Shown: one piece after another, positions 47,966 to 57,018 of the stretch
Layout of the letters: the number at the start of each line of letters is the position of its first letter
Position numbering within the stretch: the stretch's first letter is position 1
NCBI GenBank assembly: GCA_014871385.1
Contig: CM026424.1
Span: 17,755,542 to 17,819,541, forward strand
DNA: 64,000 nucleotides
Reading direction: 5' to 3'
Source: Ceratodon purpureus
Lineage: Eukaryota > Streptophyta > Bryopsida > Pseudoditrichales > Ditrichaceae
Notes under the pieces: model-generated
Told to the model about the DNA's origin: nothing
The model's database searches: none
What the model saw: the letters and a program-made list of their open reading frames with translations, nothing else
Position numbers and translations under genes: made by a program

Positions 47966-48113
47966 TTTCCACGGTCATAGGTCGAACGATGTCCCCGGTG
48001 CGTTTTTAGCACACGAAAATATTGGCCCCGGTGCGTTTTTTGTCTGCTCACTTTTGACCCCCGGCGCGATTTTTGGCTGCTCACCGCTCACTGCTCACTG
48101 CTCGCCGCTGCCA
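47966..48113 (-). repeat. R-block, copy 4 (inverted)
   Basis: Read on the minus strand it has the same parts as the copy at 25.82 kb: GCAGCGGCGAGCAGTGAGC, two or three CGCACCGGGG strings, and CCTATGACCGTGGAA. Confidence 0.75.
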
Positions 48114-48124
48114 CGGTAGCATCG

Positions 48125-48885
48125 CTGCACCTCAGCTGCTCTGCCCCTCGAACAACGTTCGGGGCCGACAGTTGGGTGGGGGTGGGGAATAATCAAAAAA
48201 AAAAAAGCATTGAAATCTCATTCATGGCTTCCTCGGCACTGCCATGGAGGGCAGTGCCTCCGCCTTCACCTCAGCTGCTCCGCCCCTCGAACAACGTTCG
48301 GGGCCGACAGTTGAGTGGGGGTGGGGAATAATCAAAAAAAAAAAAGCATTGAAATCTCATTCGTGGCTTCCTCGGCACTGCCATGGAGGGCAGTGCCTCC
48401 GCCTTCACTTCAGCTGCTGCGCCCCGCGAACAACATTTGGGGCCGACAGTTGAGTGGGGGTGGGGAATAATAAAAAAAAAAAAAGCATTGAAATCTCATT
48501 CATGGCTTCCTCGGCACTGCCATGGAGGGCAGTGCCTCGGCCTTCACCTCAGCTGCTCCGCTTCTCGAACAACATTCGGGGCCGACAGTCGGGTGGGGGT
48601 GGGGAATAATAAAAAAAAAAAAGCTTTAAAATCTAATTCGTGGCTTCCTCGGCACTGCCATGGAGGGCAGTGCCTCCGCCTTCACCTCAGCTGCTCCGCC
48701 CCTGGAACAACGTTCGGGGCCGACAGTTGAGTGGGGGTGGCGAATAATCAAAAAAAAAAGCATTGAAATCTCATTCATGGCTTCCTCGGCACTGCCATGG
48801 AGGGCAGTGCCTCCGCCTTCACCTCAGCTGCTCCGCCCCTCGAACAACGTTCGGGCCCGACAGTTGGGTGGGGGTGGGGAATAAT
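48125..48885 (+). repeat. Second tandem array of the ~139-bp unit
   Basis: About 5.5 units of the same sequence and orientation as 25055-25800, again directly beside an R-block, but here the R-block is inverted relative to the array. It ends about 130 bases before the large hAT element. Confidence 0.9.
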
Positions 48886-49013
48886 CAAAAAACAACAACC
48901 AAACATACAAACCCCGACCAACCCACAAATACCGAAAACCCACAAACTCTCTTTCACCCACAAAATCTCGAACCCAAATCTCATCAAACACCAAGTCGCT
49001 CAATCGCGATAGC

Positions 49014-49021
49014 CGCAGGAG
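49014..49021. repeat. Target-site duplication, left (CGCAGGAG)
   Basis: Identical to 63567-63574. Eight bases is the normal hAT duplication length. Confidence 0.93.
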
Positions 49022-49040
49022 CATGGTTGTCATAATGGAC
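49022..49040 (+). repeat. Left terminal inverted repeat of the large hAT
   Basis: CATGGTTGTCATAATGGAC is the perfect complement of 63548-63566. Weaker matching continues inward (GGACGG). Confidence 0.93.
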
Positions 49041-49130
49041 GGACGGGCCAAAAAATTGTCGTGTAGTCACGTGACGAACGTGACGGACGGTTATCGGACG
49101 GACGCTTATCGGACGGGCTCCCGACCGCGA
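49041..49130. repeat. Left subterminal GACGGAC repeats
   Basis: TGACGGACGGTTATCGGACGG and TATCGGACGG repeats follow the left end. Similar GACGGAC/ACGGACTAACGG strings lie just inside the right end (63487-63546). Such subterminal repeats are where hAT transposases usually bind. Confidence 0.6.
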
Positions 49131-49169
49131 GCAAAATTACTGTCCTCACAGTTTACTACTGTTTACCAT

Positions 49170-49470
49170 GGGTGGCGCCCGTCGTCGTGTCCGCGCGCGT
49201 CTTTGCGCCTGTTCGCGCCGGTCATTTGTGGCTGTTCGCGCCCGTCGTCAGTCTCGCGCGCGCGCGGTGATCGCGCCCGATTACCCTCGCCCGACCAGGG
49301 TCGCCCGCGCCCGTCGCGCGCTTGCTGTGATCGCGCCCGTCGTCAGTCTCGCGCGCGCGCGGTGATCGCGCCCGATTACCCTCGCCCAATCAGGGTCGCC
49401 CGCGCCCGTAACATGCTCGCGCCCGTAGCAGCCTGCGCGCGCCCAACCTGCTCGCGCCCACACTGTCGGC
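49170..49470. promoter_or_regulatory. CGCGCCCG island 1
   Basis: A stretch of repeated CGCGCCCG(T) in a very GC-rich segment upstream of the TATA box at 49479. It includes a partial ~100-base duplication (TCGCGCCCGATTACCCTCGCC occurs twice as shorter strings). Frames here are Arg/Ala/Pro-rich by-products. Confidence 0.7.
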
Positions 49471-49478
49471 CCCGTGAG

Positions 49479-49485
49479 TATAAAT
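49479..49485 (+). promoter_or_regulatory. TATA box of gene 1 in the hAT
   Basis: TATAAAT after CGTGAG. The following ~100 bases (ACTTTGTGCATTTTGCCTTC, AACAGCCC, GGTAGCTGATTGC) are nearly the same as those after the TATA box at 50488. Confidence 0.65.
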
Positions 49486-49606
49486 TGCCACCCTCCTCCA
49501 CTGATTTCGCACCCCCCCACTTTGTGCATTTTGCCTTCAACAGCCCAAGGGTAGCTGATTGCTTAGTGCTACGGTGGGTTTCTCAACATTCGGTGTACCG
49601 TCCAAC

Positions 49607-50011
49607 ATGAATTCCAACGCCTGCAATTGCCAACAAATCAAGTCCATTATGAGTTTAACGAATGGTGCTACTCCACCAGGCACTGCACAGCGAACGGACA
49701 CAGTTATTTGGTCAAAGCTGGAGCGACTCCGTCAACTGATTGAGTTCTTCGAGGATTGGATCTCTCGCCGTGACAAATTGGTGGCCTACGCAGAGAATGG
49801 ACGCCCTCTGCCTCCAACCACTGAAGAGCAGTTGGCAACCCAAGCGACTGTCGAAGAACTTGACTGTGAGATTGGCGATCTCATCAAAGAACTGAAGAAG
49901 GAGATGGCAATACTTTGTGTCCCCACTATTGTCTCTAGTGCTCAAACGAACCATTTCGAGACGCACTTGAAAGACCTAGAGGACCGGTACCTAGAGTGCA
50001 TGGCACTGTAA
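49607..50011 (+). CDS. hAT cargo gene 1: small helical protein, 134 residues
   Basis: A single frame from the ATG at 49607. After a Cys-containing N-terminus (MNSNACNCQQ) the protein is almost all helix, with heptad-like spacing (KLERLRQLIEFFEDWISRR; EELDCEIGDLIKELKKEM; HLKDLEDRYLECM). A coiled-coil adaptor or dimerisation role is possible. I do not know its family. A TATA box lies 128 bases upstream, and a possible leader donor (GGTGGGT) falls at about 49573, so the start could differ if that splice is used. It is the first gene inside the left end of the element. Confidence 0.6.
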   Translation: MNSNACNCQQIKSIMSLTNGATPPGTAQRTDTVIWSKLERLRQLIEFFEDWISRRDKLVAYAENGRPLPPTTEEQLATQATVEELDCEIGDLIKELKKEMAILCVPTIVSSAQTNHFETHLKDLEDRYLECMAL

Positions 50012-50119
50012 TCGACATTACAATGAAGTGATACATTTCCAAAATAAATAAAGTATTCTTTTTTAACTCTGAATTTGCAAGTCCTCTTTGGTTACTCTGA
50101 TTTTTAACAGTGTTCTAGG

Positions 50120-50485
50120 TTGTGGTGGCGCCCGTCCTGCTCGCGCCCGTCCATTCAGCGTTGGCGCCCGACGGTCGCGCCCGTACAGTTCGGATCGCGC
50201 CCGAAAATATCCGCGCGCCCGCGTCGACGTCCGCGCGCGCGCCCCTTCGGTACCCGGACGACGCCCGCTCGCGCCCGACGAAGACCGGGTCGGTACCCGC
50301 TCGCGCGCGGTAAAACCCGCGCGCGCCCGTCATATACCCGCCACTGAACCGCTCGCGCCCGTTGATATCCGCGCGGGCGCGGACGGATACACGGCCGAAA
50401 CCCCGCCGTCGGTGCCCGCGCGCGCCCGTCGGGTTTCCGCTCGCGCCCGTAGCAGGCTGTTCGCGCCCGTTCCCTGGCGCCCGTG
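50120..50485. promoter_or_regulatory. CGCGCCCG island 2
   Basis: Dense CGCGCCCG, GCGCCCGT and GCGCGCGC strings that end three bases before the TATA box at 50488. The composition is wholly unlike the flanking genes. Confidence 0.7.
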
Positions 50486-50487
50486 AC

Positions 50488-50494
50488 TATAAAA
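50488..50494 (+). promoter_or_regulatory. TATA box of the RING gene
   Basis: TATAAAA. Downstream lies a leader like that of gene 1, ending in a likely donor (CAGGTGGGT, about 50580). A good acceptor (TTATTCTCCAG, about 50626) suggests a short intron in the leader. Confidence 0.65.
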
Positions 50495-50769
50495 GGGCGA
50501 TTTCCCACCTCATTTTGCACTCCCCCCCCTTTGAGCACCTTGCCTTCAACAGCCCCCGGGTAGCTGATTGCGTGGTACTCAGGTGGGTCCCAGCACTCTG
50601 ACACGTGTCCTTGTTTTTATTCTCCAGAACTCTATGGTGTCTGTGTATTACATTTGAGAATTTTGTAAATGTTTATAATTTGTAAATGTGATTGAGGTTC
50701 TGGGGTAGTCGTAGGCTTTTAATTTTGCACCTTCGGAAGACTTCGAAGAACGATCTACCTCGAGCAGAC

Positions 50770-53322
50770 ATGGAACGGCAACAACCAGCACTCACGGCGG
50801 CAGAGCAGAGGAAAAAGCAAAAGGATGCGGGACGGCCCAGGCATGGAAACCTCCAACATAAGAGGGTCCACGTCTTATTGAATCCAGCAAAGCTGGCATT
50901 CAGAGGGTGGGAAGCTGCATCGCAACCGTGGACTCTAGCAACGTGTGAACAATTCATTGAATGGTGCCACATTGGGAAGTTATTCCCGTTGCACCGTCAT
51001 AAAAACAATCGTACTTCAAACAAGGCGAACATGAGATATTGCAAGAACCGTCAGTTCGGGAGGCGGTGTTTGGAGGTGTGGCAGGTCCTATACAACCAGG
51101 CGATGGACGAGAGGAATGAGGTTCCGCTCTTTATTTGTAGAATGGTATATGCCGAGGTAGTGCTTCATAGGCAGGTGGATTGGAGGACCATACGGTTGAC
51201 TCCTAGCGTCCACCGGCGTCCACATGAGATGGCGATACCTACAGGGGTCCTAAGATTCCCAGGTGTGGACTGGGCATACTTGGATGATCCTGAGGATCAT
51301 GCGCCTGTTGATTGGAGTGGATCGAGTTCGGATAATGATTCTGATGGTACGGTAGACCGTCCCCCTCAGTCACAGACAAGAGCAGCGACTAGTGCTAGAA
51401 TCACACGGTTAAAAAAGAAGGATCCTGAGCTAGCTGCCTGTTTGTCGACGAGGAATCGTGCACCGCCTGCAAATCCTACTGGACCGGGTATTCCTCATCA
51501 GGCTCCTCTAGCAATCGTCGGGGGCCCAAGCAATGTTGATGTTGCTCCTCCAATATTAGTTCCACAGATTGCGGGCCCGAGCAATGTTGATGTAGCTCCT
51601 CATGTACTGAATCCACAGATTGCGGGCCCGAGCAATGTAATGGAAGATGATGACACTGGGTTTGCAGATGAGTTGGAGGCTACAATAGCCGCCGCTGATG
51701 CCCAGGGCCTGCAAGTCGATGCATTGCAGAAGGAGCTGGAAGGAAAAAATGCAATAATTTCTGAGATGGAGAAGACTATCCAGAACTTGTACGAGGAAGC
51801 TGATAGGATGAATGAGATTATACGGAAGCAGAATGAAGAGATTTCGCAACTTAGATCTGCGAAGACTCCGACTTACATACCCGAAGCAAGCCAAGCTCCA
51901 ATCCCTGGTAGCCCTGGAATGAACGAGGAAGACGTTAATGCCATCATTGAATCGGCCACGCACGGTCTCCTGGAAGATACCCCGGTCCGAGTTCTCCGTA
52001 AGCCAATCATTCCATTCGCGTCATCAAGTCAAGTGATGCACCCCCCCCAGCGGCAAATCATGTTCGTAGATTCTCAAGAGACGGAGGACTCTTTGGGATT
52101 TCAACAGCCATCAGTACCCACTGTCTCCGAATTGCAAGCTACCAACGGGATGCTCAGAAAGTATCTGATCGAGATGAGCAGACAGTACTACCAATGGAAG
52201 ATTGCATGCATCATGAACGTCGACCGTTTCAGACAGATGCGCGCTGAGTTCGAGAGGATTGACCGCGACTACCTCCAGCTTAACTCCAAGAGAGATTTCG
52301 GACTTACCTCGTGGGCAGATCCAAATGAAATGTTCCCTGACAGCCTACCGATGATTGGTAAAGCAATAGATTGGACGCGGTTGGGGTGGGAGTACAAGAC
52401 CGCCATATCCAATGAGAAGATCGCTAAAAATGCAAAGCCAAGCTTGCTCTGGCCCAATCCAGCGAAGTATGTGTTGGATGGAACCCACTGTGCAATTTGT
52501 ACCAATCTATTTGGGCCAGAGGGGGGCTGGCAATTGGGATCCTGTCAATGCATGTATCATCCACAATGCTTGATCTCGTGGGCCTTGATACGTCGGAAGT
52601 GTGCAGTATGTAAGGCCCCCTTACACAAGCGTTTTTATGAGCAATTCGGCCTAGTGAATTGGATGCCACCGCGTTGGGAGCAAAATGAGGAAAATACTCT
52701 TGACTTTCCAGACAAGTGGGGTGAAGACTTGATTTGGAATTGGCTTATGGGAATGCACCTGTCCTATATTAAACAAATGAGCGATCAGTGGAGGTGGGAC
52801 CAGAAACCTGCGGAGATTGTACGGATCTGCCACGAACTCATCAAGGGCGGGACGGAGGAGGAACTCGAGGGAAGGAGGAATTTCTTCTACCAAGTGCTAC
52901 ATGGGTATTGGGATATTCAAACTTGTACATTCCAGTACGGCCCCCATCCTCTTGGATTTAAGTGGAATTCCAAAGGGGAGTTGGTTGCGGATCAGATCAA
53001 GGAGTTGCACGACATGACTGCAGAGGATTTCCGGATCGCTGAGGATGTACAAACCGCGGAATCTGAATGGGATATGTTGTTCAAGAATCAAGCCATGGAT
53101 TTCCTATGTGCTGAAGTGGCTCCGGAGGTCGTAACAGTGCTCCGTCGGATGCGCAACAACAACTTCATGGAAGCAATGCTTGGAGGAGATGGCATAGCGA
53201 AGAGAACCCGTTCTGCCAAGCGGAAACTCATCGCCAACGATGGGGCAGAAAGTAGTGCAGCAGGTACCTCTCGTGCTCGACACGATGAGGGTGGATCGAG
53301 TTCCTCTGCACCGGGCACGTGA
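50770..53322 (+). CDS. hAT cargo gene 2: RING-variant protein, 850 residues
   Basis: The first in-frame ATG is at 50770. Residues 1-170 are basic and aromatic (an unknown domain with HVLLNPAKLAFRGW and CRMVYAEVVLHRQVDW). There is then an acidic linker, a threefold IAGPSNV repeat, a coiled coil at about 300-365, and at about 574-614 a zinc-binding module CAIC, then CQCMYHPQC, then CAVC. Counting ligands gives C4HC3, as in RING-variant or PHD-like fingers; the spacing and the Trp after the sixth ligand favour RING. Such domains usually recruit a ubiquitin- or SUMO-conjugating enzyme. The C-terminal 230 residues are helical and end in a basic nuclear-signal-like stretch (KRTRSAKRK) and a Ser-rich tail. 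It is uninterrupted over 2.55 kb. A role in regulating transposase or host proteins is inference. Confidence 0.8.
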   Translation: MERQQPALTAAEQRKKQKDAGRPRHGNLQHKRVHVLLNPAKLAFRGWEAASQPWTLATCEQFIEWCHIGKLFPLHRHKNNRTSNKANMRYCKNRQFGRRCLEVWQVLYNQAMDERNEVPLFICRMVYAEVVLHRQVDWRTIRLTPSVHRRPHEMAIPTGVLRFPGVDWAYLDDPEDHAPVDWSGSSSDNDSDGTVDRPPQSQTRAATSARITRLKKKDPELAACLSTRNRAPPANPTGPGIPHQAPLAIVGGPSNVDVAPPILVPQIAGPSNVDVAPHVLNPQIAGPSNVMEDDDTGFADELEATIAAADAQGLQVDALQKELEGKNAIISEMEKTIQNLYEEADRMNEIIRKQNEEISQLRSAKTPTYIPEASQAPIPGSPGMNEEDVNAIIESATHGLLEDTPVRVLRKPIIPFASSSQVMHPPQRQIMFVDSQETEDSLGFQQPSVPTVSELQATNGMLRKYLIEMSRQYYQWKIACIMNVDRFRQMRAEFERIDRDYLQLNSKRDFGLTSWADPNEMFPDSLPMIGKAIDWTRLGWEYKTAISNEKIAKNAKPSLLWPNPAKYVLDGTHCAICTNLFGPEGGWQLGSCQCMYHPQCLISWALIRRKCAVCKAPLHKRFYEQFGLVNWMPPRWEQNEENTLDFPDKWGEDLIWNWLMGMHLSYIKQMSDQWRWDQKPAEIVRICHELIKGGTEEELEGRRNFFYQVLHGYWDIQTCTFQYGPHPLGFKWNSKGELVADQIKELHDMTAEDFRIAEDVQTAESEWDMLFKNQAMDFLCAEVAPEVVTVLRRMRNNNFMEAMLGGDGIAKRTRSAKRKLIANDGAESSAAGTSRARHDEGGSSSSAPGT

Positions 53323-53924
53323 CGTCGTGGAGATCCATGAGTGAAGACCACGTTTTGTAAAAAGATATCGGAATATAAATACATGTAGATGGCATAGGGG
53401 TATGGATAGGTTTGGGATTACATTCACATGTTTAATGTTTGTTAAACTCAAACAATGGATGATAATTTGCTTTTGTAAATCATTGTCGTGATTCTCAAGA
53501 CGCTTTTATGCTCCCTTCATAATACATTGGCCTCTCTTTTTTGGATTGCCAATCATGTTATTCATTCCGCCCGTTGTCTCATCTCCTTCCATCGTATGAT
53601 AAGTGTATAAATATCTCTGTTGCACACCAAAATGTTTAATATGGACAGTGGATTTAAGTCACGCTAAGGGTCCCTTCACACCTGGAGGTGTTACCATCGG
53701 CTACCGACTGTCTAACTCCGGGCCCTCCAAAAAACCCGTTTCCGATTCACAGGGTTCGAGTTAATTTACAGGGGGTTGGGTCTCGTGATAGGCCAGAGTC
53801 GGGGATCGGGGGCTGGGGTTCTTGCTGGATTTAAGTCACGCTAAGAGAACTTCAGTTATTGTAAGTGTATTTAACTTATGGACTGAATTTTATGTTACGT
53901 GGATTTGAACTTTGATCCCGCCCG
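53323..53924. other. 3' region of the RING gene
   Basis: AT-richer non-coding DNA. The string GGATTTAAGTCACGCTAAG occurs twice (about 53650 and 53828). Confidence 0.5.
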
Positions 53925-54540
53925 CATGGTCGCGCGCGTTTGCTCGCGCCCGTAGTGTGCGTACTCGCGCGCGCGCGAACCTGCCCCAGCGAGAATAAAA
54001 CCAGGATTACGCCCGCCCGTGCGCGCGCGCACGAACTGCTCGCGCGCGTGCGAAGTGCTCGCGCCCGTCGCGCCCACAGCGCGCGAACGGATACTGAAAT
54101 GTGGAACACCCGACGGTGTCTCCGTCGTTTGGCTCGCGCCCGATTCCGCATGCGCCCGCCCGATTTCGCGCGCGCCCGACAGTGCACGCGCGCGCGCACT
54201 GCAACCTGGGTGGGGGACTAATTTCTCTCCCCAAACTCTCTTTTCCATTTGCCCGCGCCCGTACGCGCGCGCGAGTCCTGATCGCGCCCGTCAAACCAAC
54301 CGCGCGCGCGCGCGGTCGCGTGATTCTGAATCTCTTCCTCCCTCACAATGTCCCCCGCATTTCGTTCGCGCCCAATTTCGCGCGCGCCCGATTGCGCGCG
54401 CCCGTCAATACTCGCGCGCGCGCACTGCAACCATGTCATGGAAGTAATTTCTCCCCATTCAGTCCCTCGTTCCATTTGCACGCGCCCGGACGCGCTCGCG
54501 CCCATCAATGCGGGCGCCCGTTTTGCACGCGCCCAAGCAC
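53925..54540. promoter_or_regulatory. CGCGCCCG island 3, without a gene behind it
   Basis: Repeated CGCGCCCG/CGCGCGCGC strings in blocks separated by CACTGCAACC and TAATTTCTC. No TATA box and gene follow, so this may be a remnant of a promoter whose gene is lost, or another kind of site. Confidence 0.6.
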
Positions 54541-54649
54541 TCCAACAACATCACTCAAATAAATTTTATGATTCCCCCACTCTCCCATCGTATCCCCTTG
54601 TTTTTATTAAATAATCCCACACTCTCTAAATTTTTAATAGTTTTTTTTT

Positions 54650-55690
54650 GCCCCCTCTTTGAACAGTACGTTTTTATTTAACTCGTAATCTCATTTTGTC
54701 TGTTCATTTTTATAATATACTAAAGGTAGTAAATCTTCATGTCGACCCAGAGTCACATGAAGATCCTCTAAGCGCCTGAGTTCAGCTGATTTATATCCAC
54801 TATTTTTTTTTTTCCCACTGTTTTTTTTTTCCCCCTTCGTTGAACACTACGCTTTTATTTAATTCCTTCTTTCATTTCGTTTGTTCAATTTTATAATTCC
54901 ACCTCTCCCCCTTCTTCCCGCCTTATTTTTATTCAATACTTCTACGCTCTGTAATTTGTTTTATATTTTTTTTTCCCCTTCGTTGAACACTACGCTTTCA
55001 TTTAATACCTTCTCTCATTTTGTTTGTTTATTTTTATAATTCCACCTCTAGTCTATCCTCCCGCCTTATATTTATTCAATACTCCTACGCTCTTTAATTC
55101 CTTTTTTTTTTTCCCCCTTCGTTGAACACTACGCTTTTATTTAATTCCTTCTTTCATTTCGTTTGTTCAATTTTATAATTCCACCTCTCCCCCTTCTTCC
55201 CGCCTTATTTTAATTCAATACTTCTACGCTCTGTAATTTGTTTTATATTTTTTTTTCCCCTTCGTTGAACACTACGCTTTCATTTAATACCTTCTCTCAT
55301 TTTGTTTGTTCAATTTTATAATTCCACCTCTCCCCCATCTTCCCGCCTTATTTTTATTCAATACTTCTACACTCTGTAATTTGTTTTATATTTTTATTTC
55401 CCTTTCGTTGAACACTACGCTTTCATTTAATACCTTCTCTCATTTTGTTTGTTCATTTTTATAATTCCACCTCTAGTCTATCCTCCCGCCTTATATTTAT
55501 TCAATACTCCTACGCTCTTTAAATCCCTTTTTTTTTTTTTTCCCTCTTCGTTGAACACTATCATTCTATTTAATTCCTTCTCTCATTTCGTTTGTTCATT
55601 TTTATAATTCCACATCTCCCCCATCCTCCCGCCTTATTTTTATTCAATACTCCTATGCTATTTAATTTGTTTTTTTATTTTTTTCTTCAT
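54650..55690. repeat. ~143-bp minisatellite inside the hAT
   Basis: About seven units, marked by GTTGAACACTACGCTT near 54838, 54981, 55121, 55264 and 55408, with diverged copies at about 54658 and 55551. The units are T-rich (TTCATTTAATACCTTCTCTC, CCCGCCTTATTTTTATTCAA). No coding content. Confidence 0.85.
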
Positions 55691-55854
55691 TTTATAAATT
55701 TGAATGCCTATTCGTTTACTTTTTTTTTTTTTTTTTTTTCTTTTGGGTACTCCAATCTCCCATACTAATGTATGGTATTTCAGTGTAGTCCAGTCTCTCC
55801 CTTAAGCTTTATTTTTTTTCTTTTTTTGAACTTACGACTTTTAAACTTCATTGA

Positions 55855-56100
55855 GCGCGCCCTGTTGGATCGCGCGCGTCCGAACGCGCCCGCAGGCGCC
55901 GGCGCGGTGGTGTCCGCAGTGGACCCACTGAACCTGCCCACGCGCGCGCGCGCACACTCGCGACCGCGCCCGCAAGTACGCGCGCGCGCCTGCTTGTTCG
56001 ACGCGCGCACGCGTCGTCCTCGACCTGCGCTCGCCCTGCTCGCGCCCACCCGTTCGCGCGCGCCTGCTCGCGCCCCACGCCGCCTGCGCGCGCGCTCGGG
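55855..56100. promoter_or_regulatory. CGCGCCCG island 4
   Basis: A short GC-rich island with the same motif, again without an obvious gene directly behind it. Confidence 0.6.
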
Positions 56101-56429
56101 GTTTCAACTGGATTAGTGCAGTAACTAGTAAACTTTATCCCATATTTTAAGTTAACACTCCCTGAGGTTAGCTTAAAACGACTTACCTTCCACTAGGAGG
56201 GCAGAAACATGAGGGGCGAAATGACAACCTGCTCTAGTTCTTAGACATGTGTGAATGGAGTGGTTTGTCCTTTCGCACTGTCATGTTTCTCATTTTTTTT
56301 ACTAAAATAGGGTTCCTTTTAATGTAGATGTGCACGTGTATGTAGTTCACACACTTTAATTTATTTAAATTTTATTCATTTTTCCCTCTCGTTGTTACTT
56401 CTTCTCATAGAATTGAGGTGGTCAAATCG

Positions 56430-56760
56430 ATCCCGGCCGTTAGATCGCGCCCGCACCCGACCGCCCGTGCGCGCCCGCGCCTGCATTCGCCCGCCGCTCT
56501 CCGCCCGTGCGCGCCCGCGCCCGCATTCGCCCGCTGCTCTCCGCCCGCGCCCGCCCGCGCCCGCCCGCTTCGCGATCCAGCGCTCGCGCGTGCATGCGCC
56601 CGCCCCCGCCCGTCTTCCACCGCGCGCGCTATCCGCCACGCGGCCTTCAATCGCGCGCACCCACCTGCGCCCGCCCGTTCGCCTCGGAGCGCGCCCGATC
56701 TTCTGGTGCGCGCGCGCCCGTTCGGTCGCGCCCGTCCGGACAGTACTCGCCCGGTCGAGG
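56430..56760. promoter_or_regulatory. CGCGCCCG island 5
   Basis: Repeats of CGCCCGCGCCC and CGCGCCCG ending just before the TATA box at 56768. It includes an internal duplication (CCGCCGCTCTCCGCCCGTGC then CCGCTGCTCTCCGCCCGCGC). Confidence 0.7.
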
Positions 56761-56767
56761 GCGGCAG

Positions 56768-56775
56768 TATATAAA
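56768..56775 (+). promoter_or_regulatory. TATA box of the transposase gene
   Basis: TATATAAA. The leader contains GGGCTCCTTGCTTGAAACTG and TTTGGGTGGGGGGA, paralleled behind the kinase TATA box. Confidence 0.7.
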
Positions 56776-57018
56776 CTGCCCCCTTGATTTGACATCCACC
56801 TTACCTCCTTGCGTGCTTCATGTCCTGGGTCTCCTTGAGGGCTCCTTGCTTGAAACTGTTAGCTTGGGGAGACACTTGGTTTGGGTGGGGGGAATGTAAA
56901 AATTCTTCTCTCCATAAATCAATGTGTCAAGCACTTTTCAGACACACTAAGTTATTCAGATAATAATCTTTTGGTACTACTGGTCCTATTAGTCCCAATA
57001 CTTCCTTAATCGTTCACT

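Noticed and set aside
25817-48113. A 22-kb transposon bounded by the inverted R-blocks
   Set aside because: It would enclose an ordinary MOSC gene and several unrelated repeats, no target duplication is visible, and R-blocks occur elsewhere singly.
49170-50485. Arg/Ala/Pro-rich frames in the GC islands of the hAT (also at 54, 56, 61 and 63 kb)
   Set aside because: They arise from CGCGCCCG repeats, are open on several frames and both strands, and have no domain.
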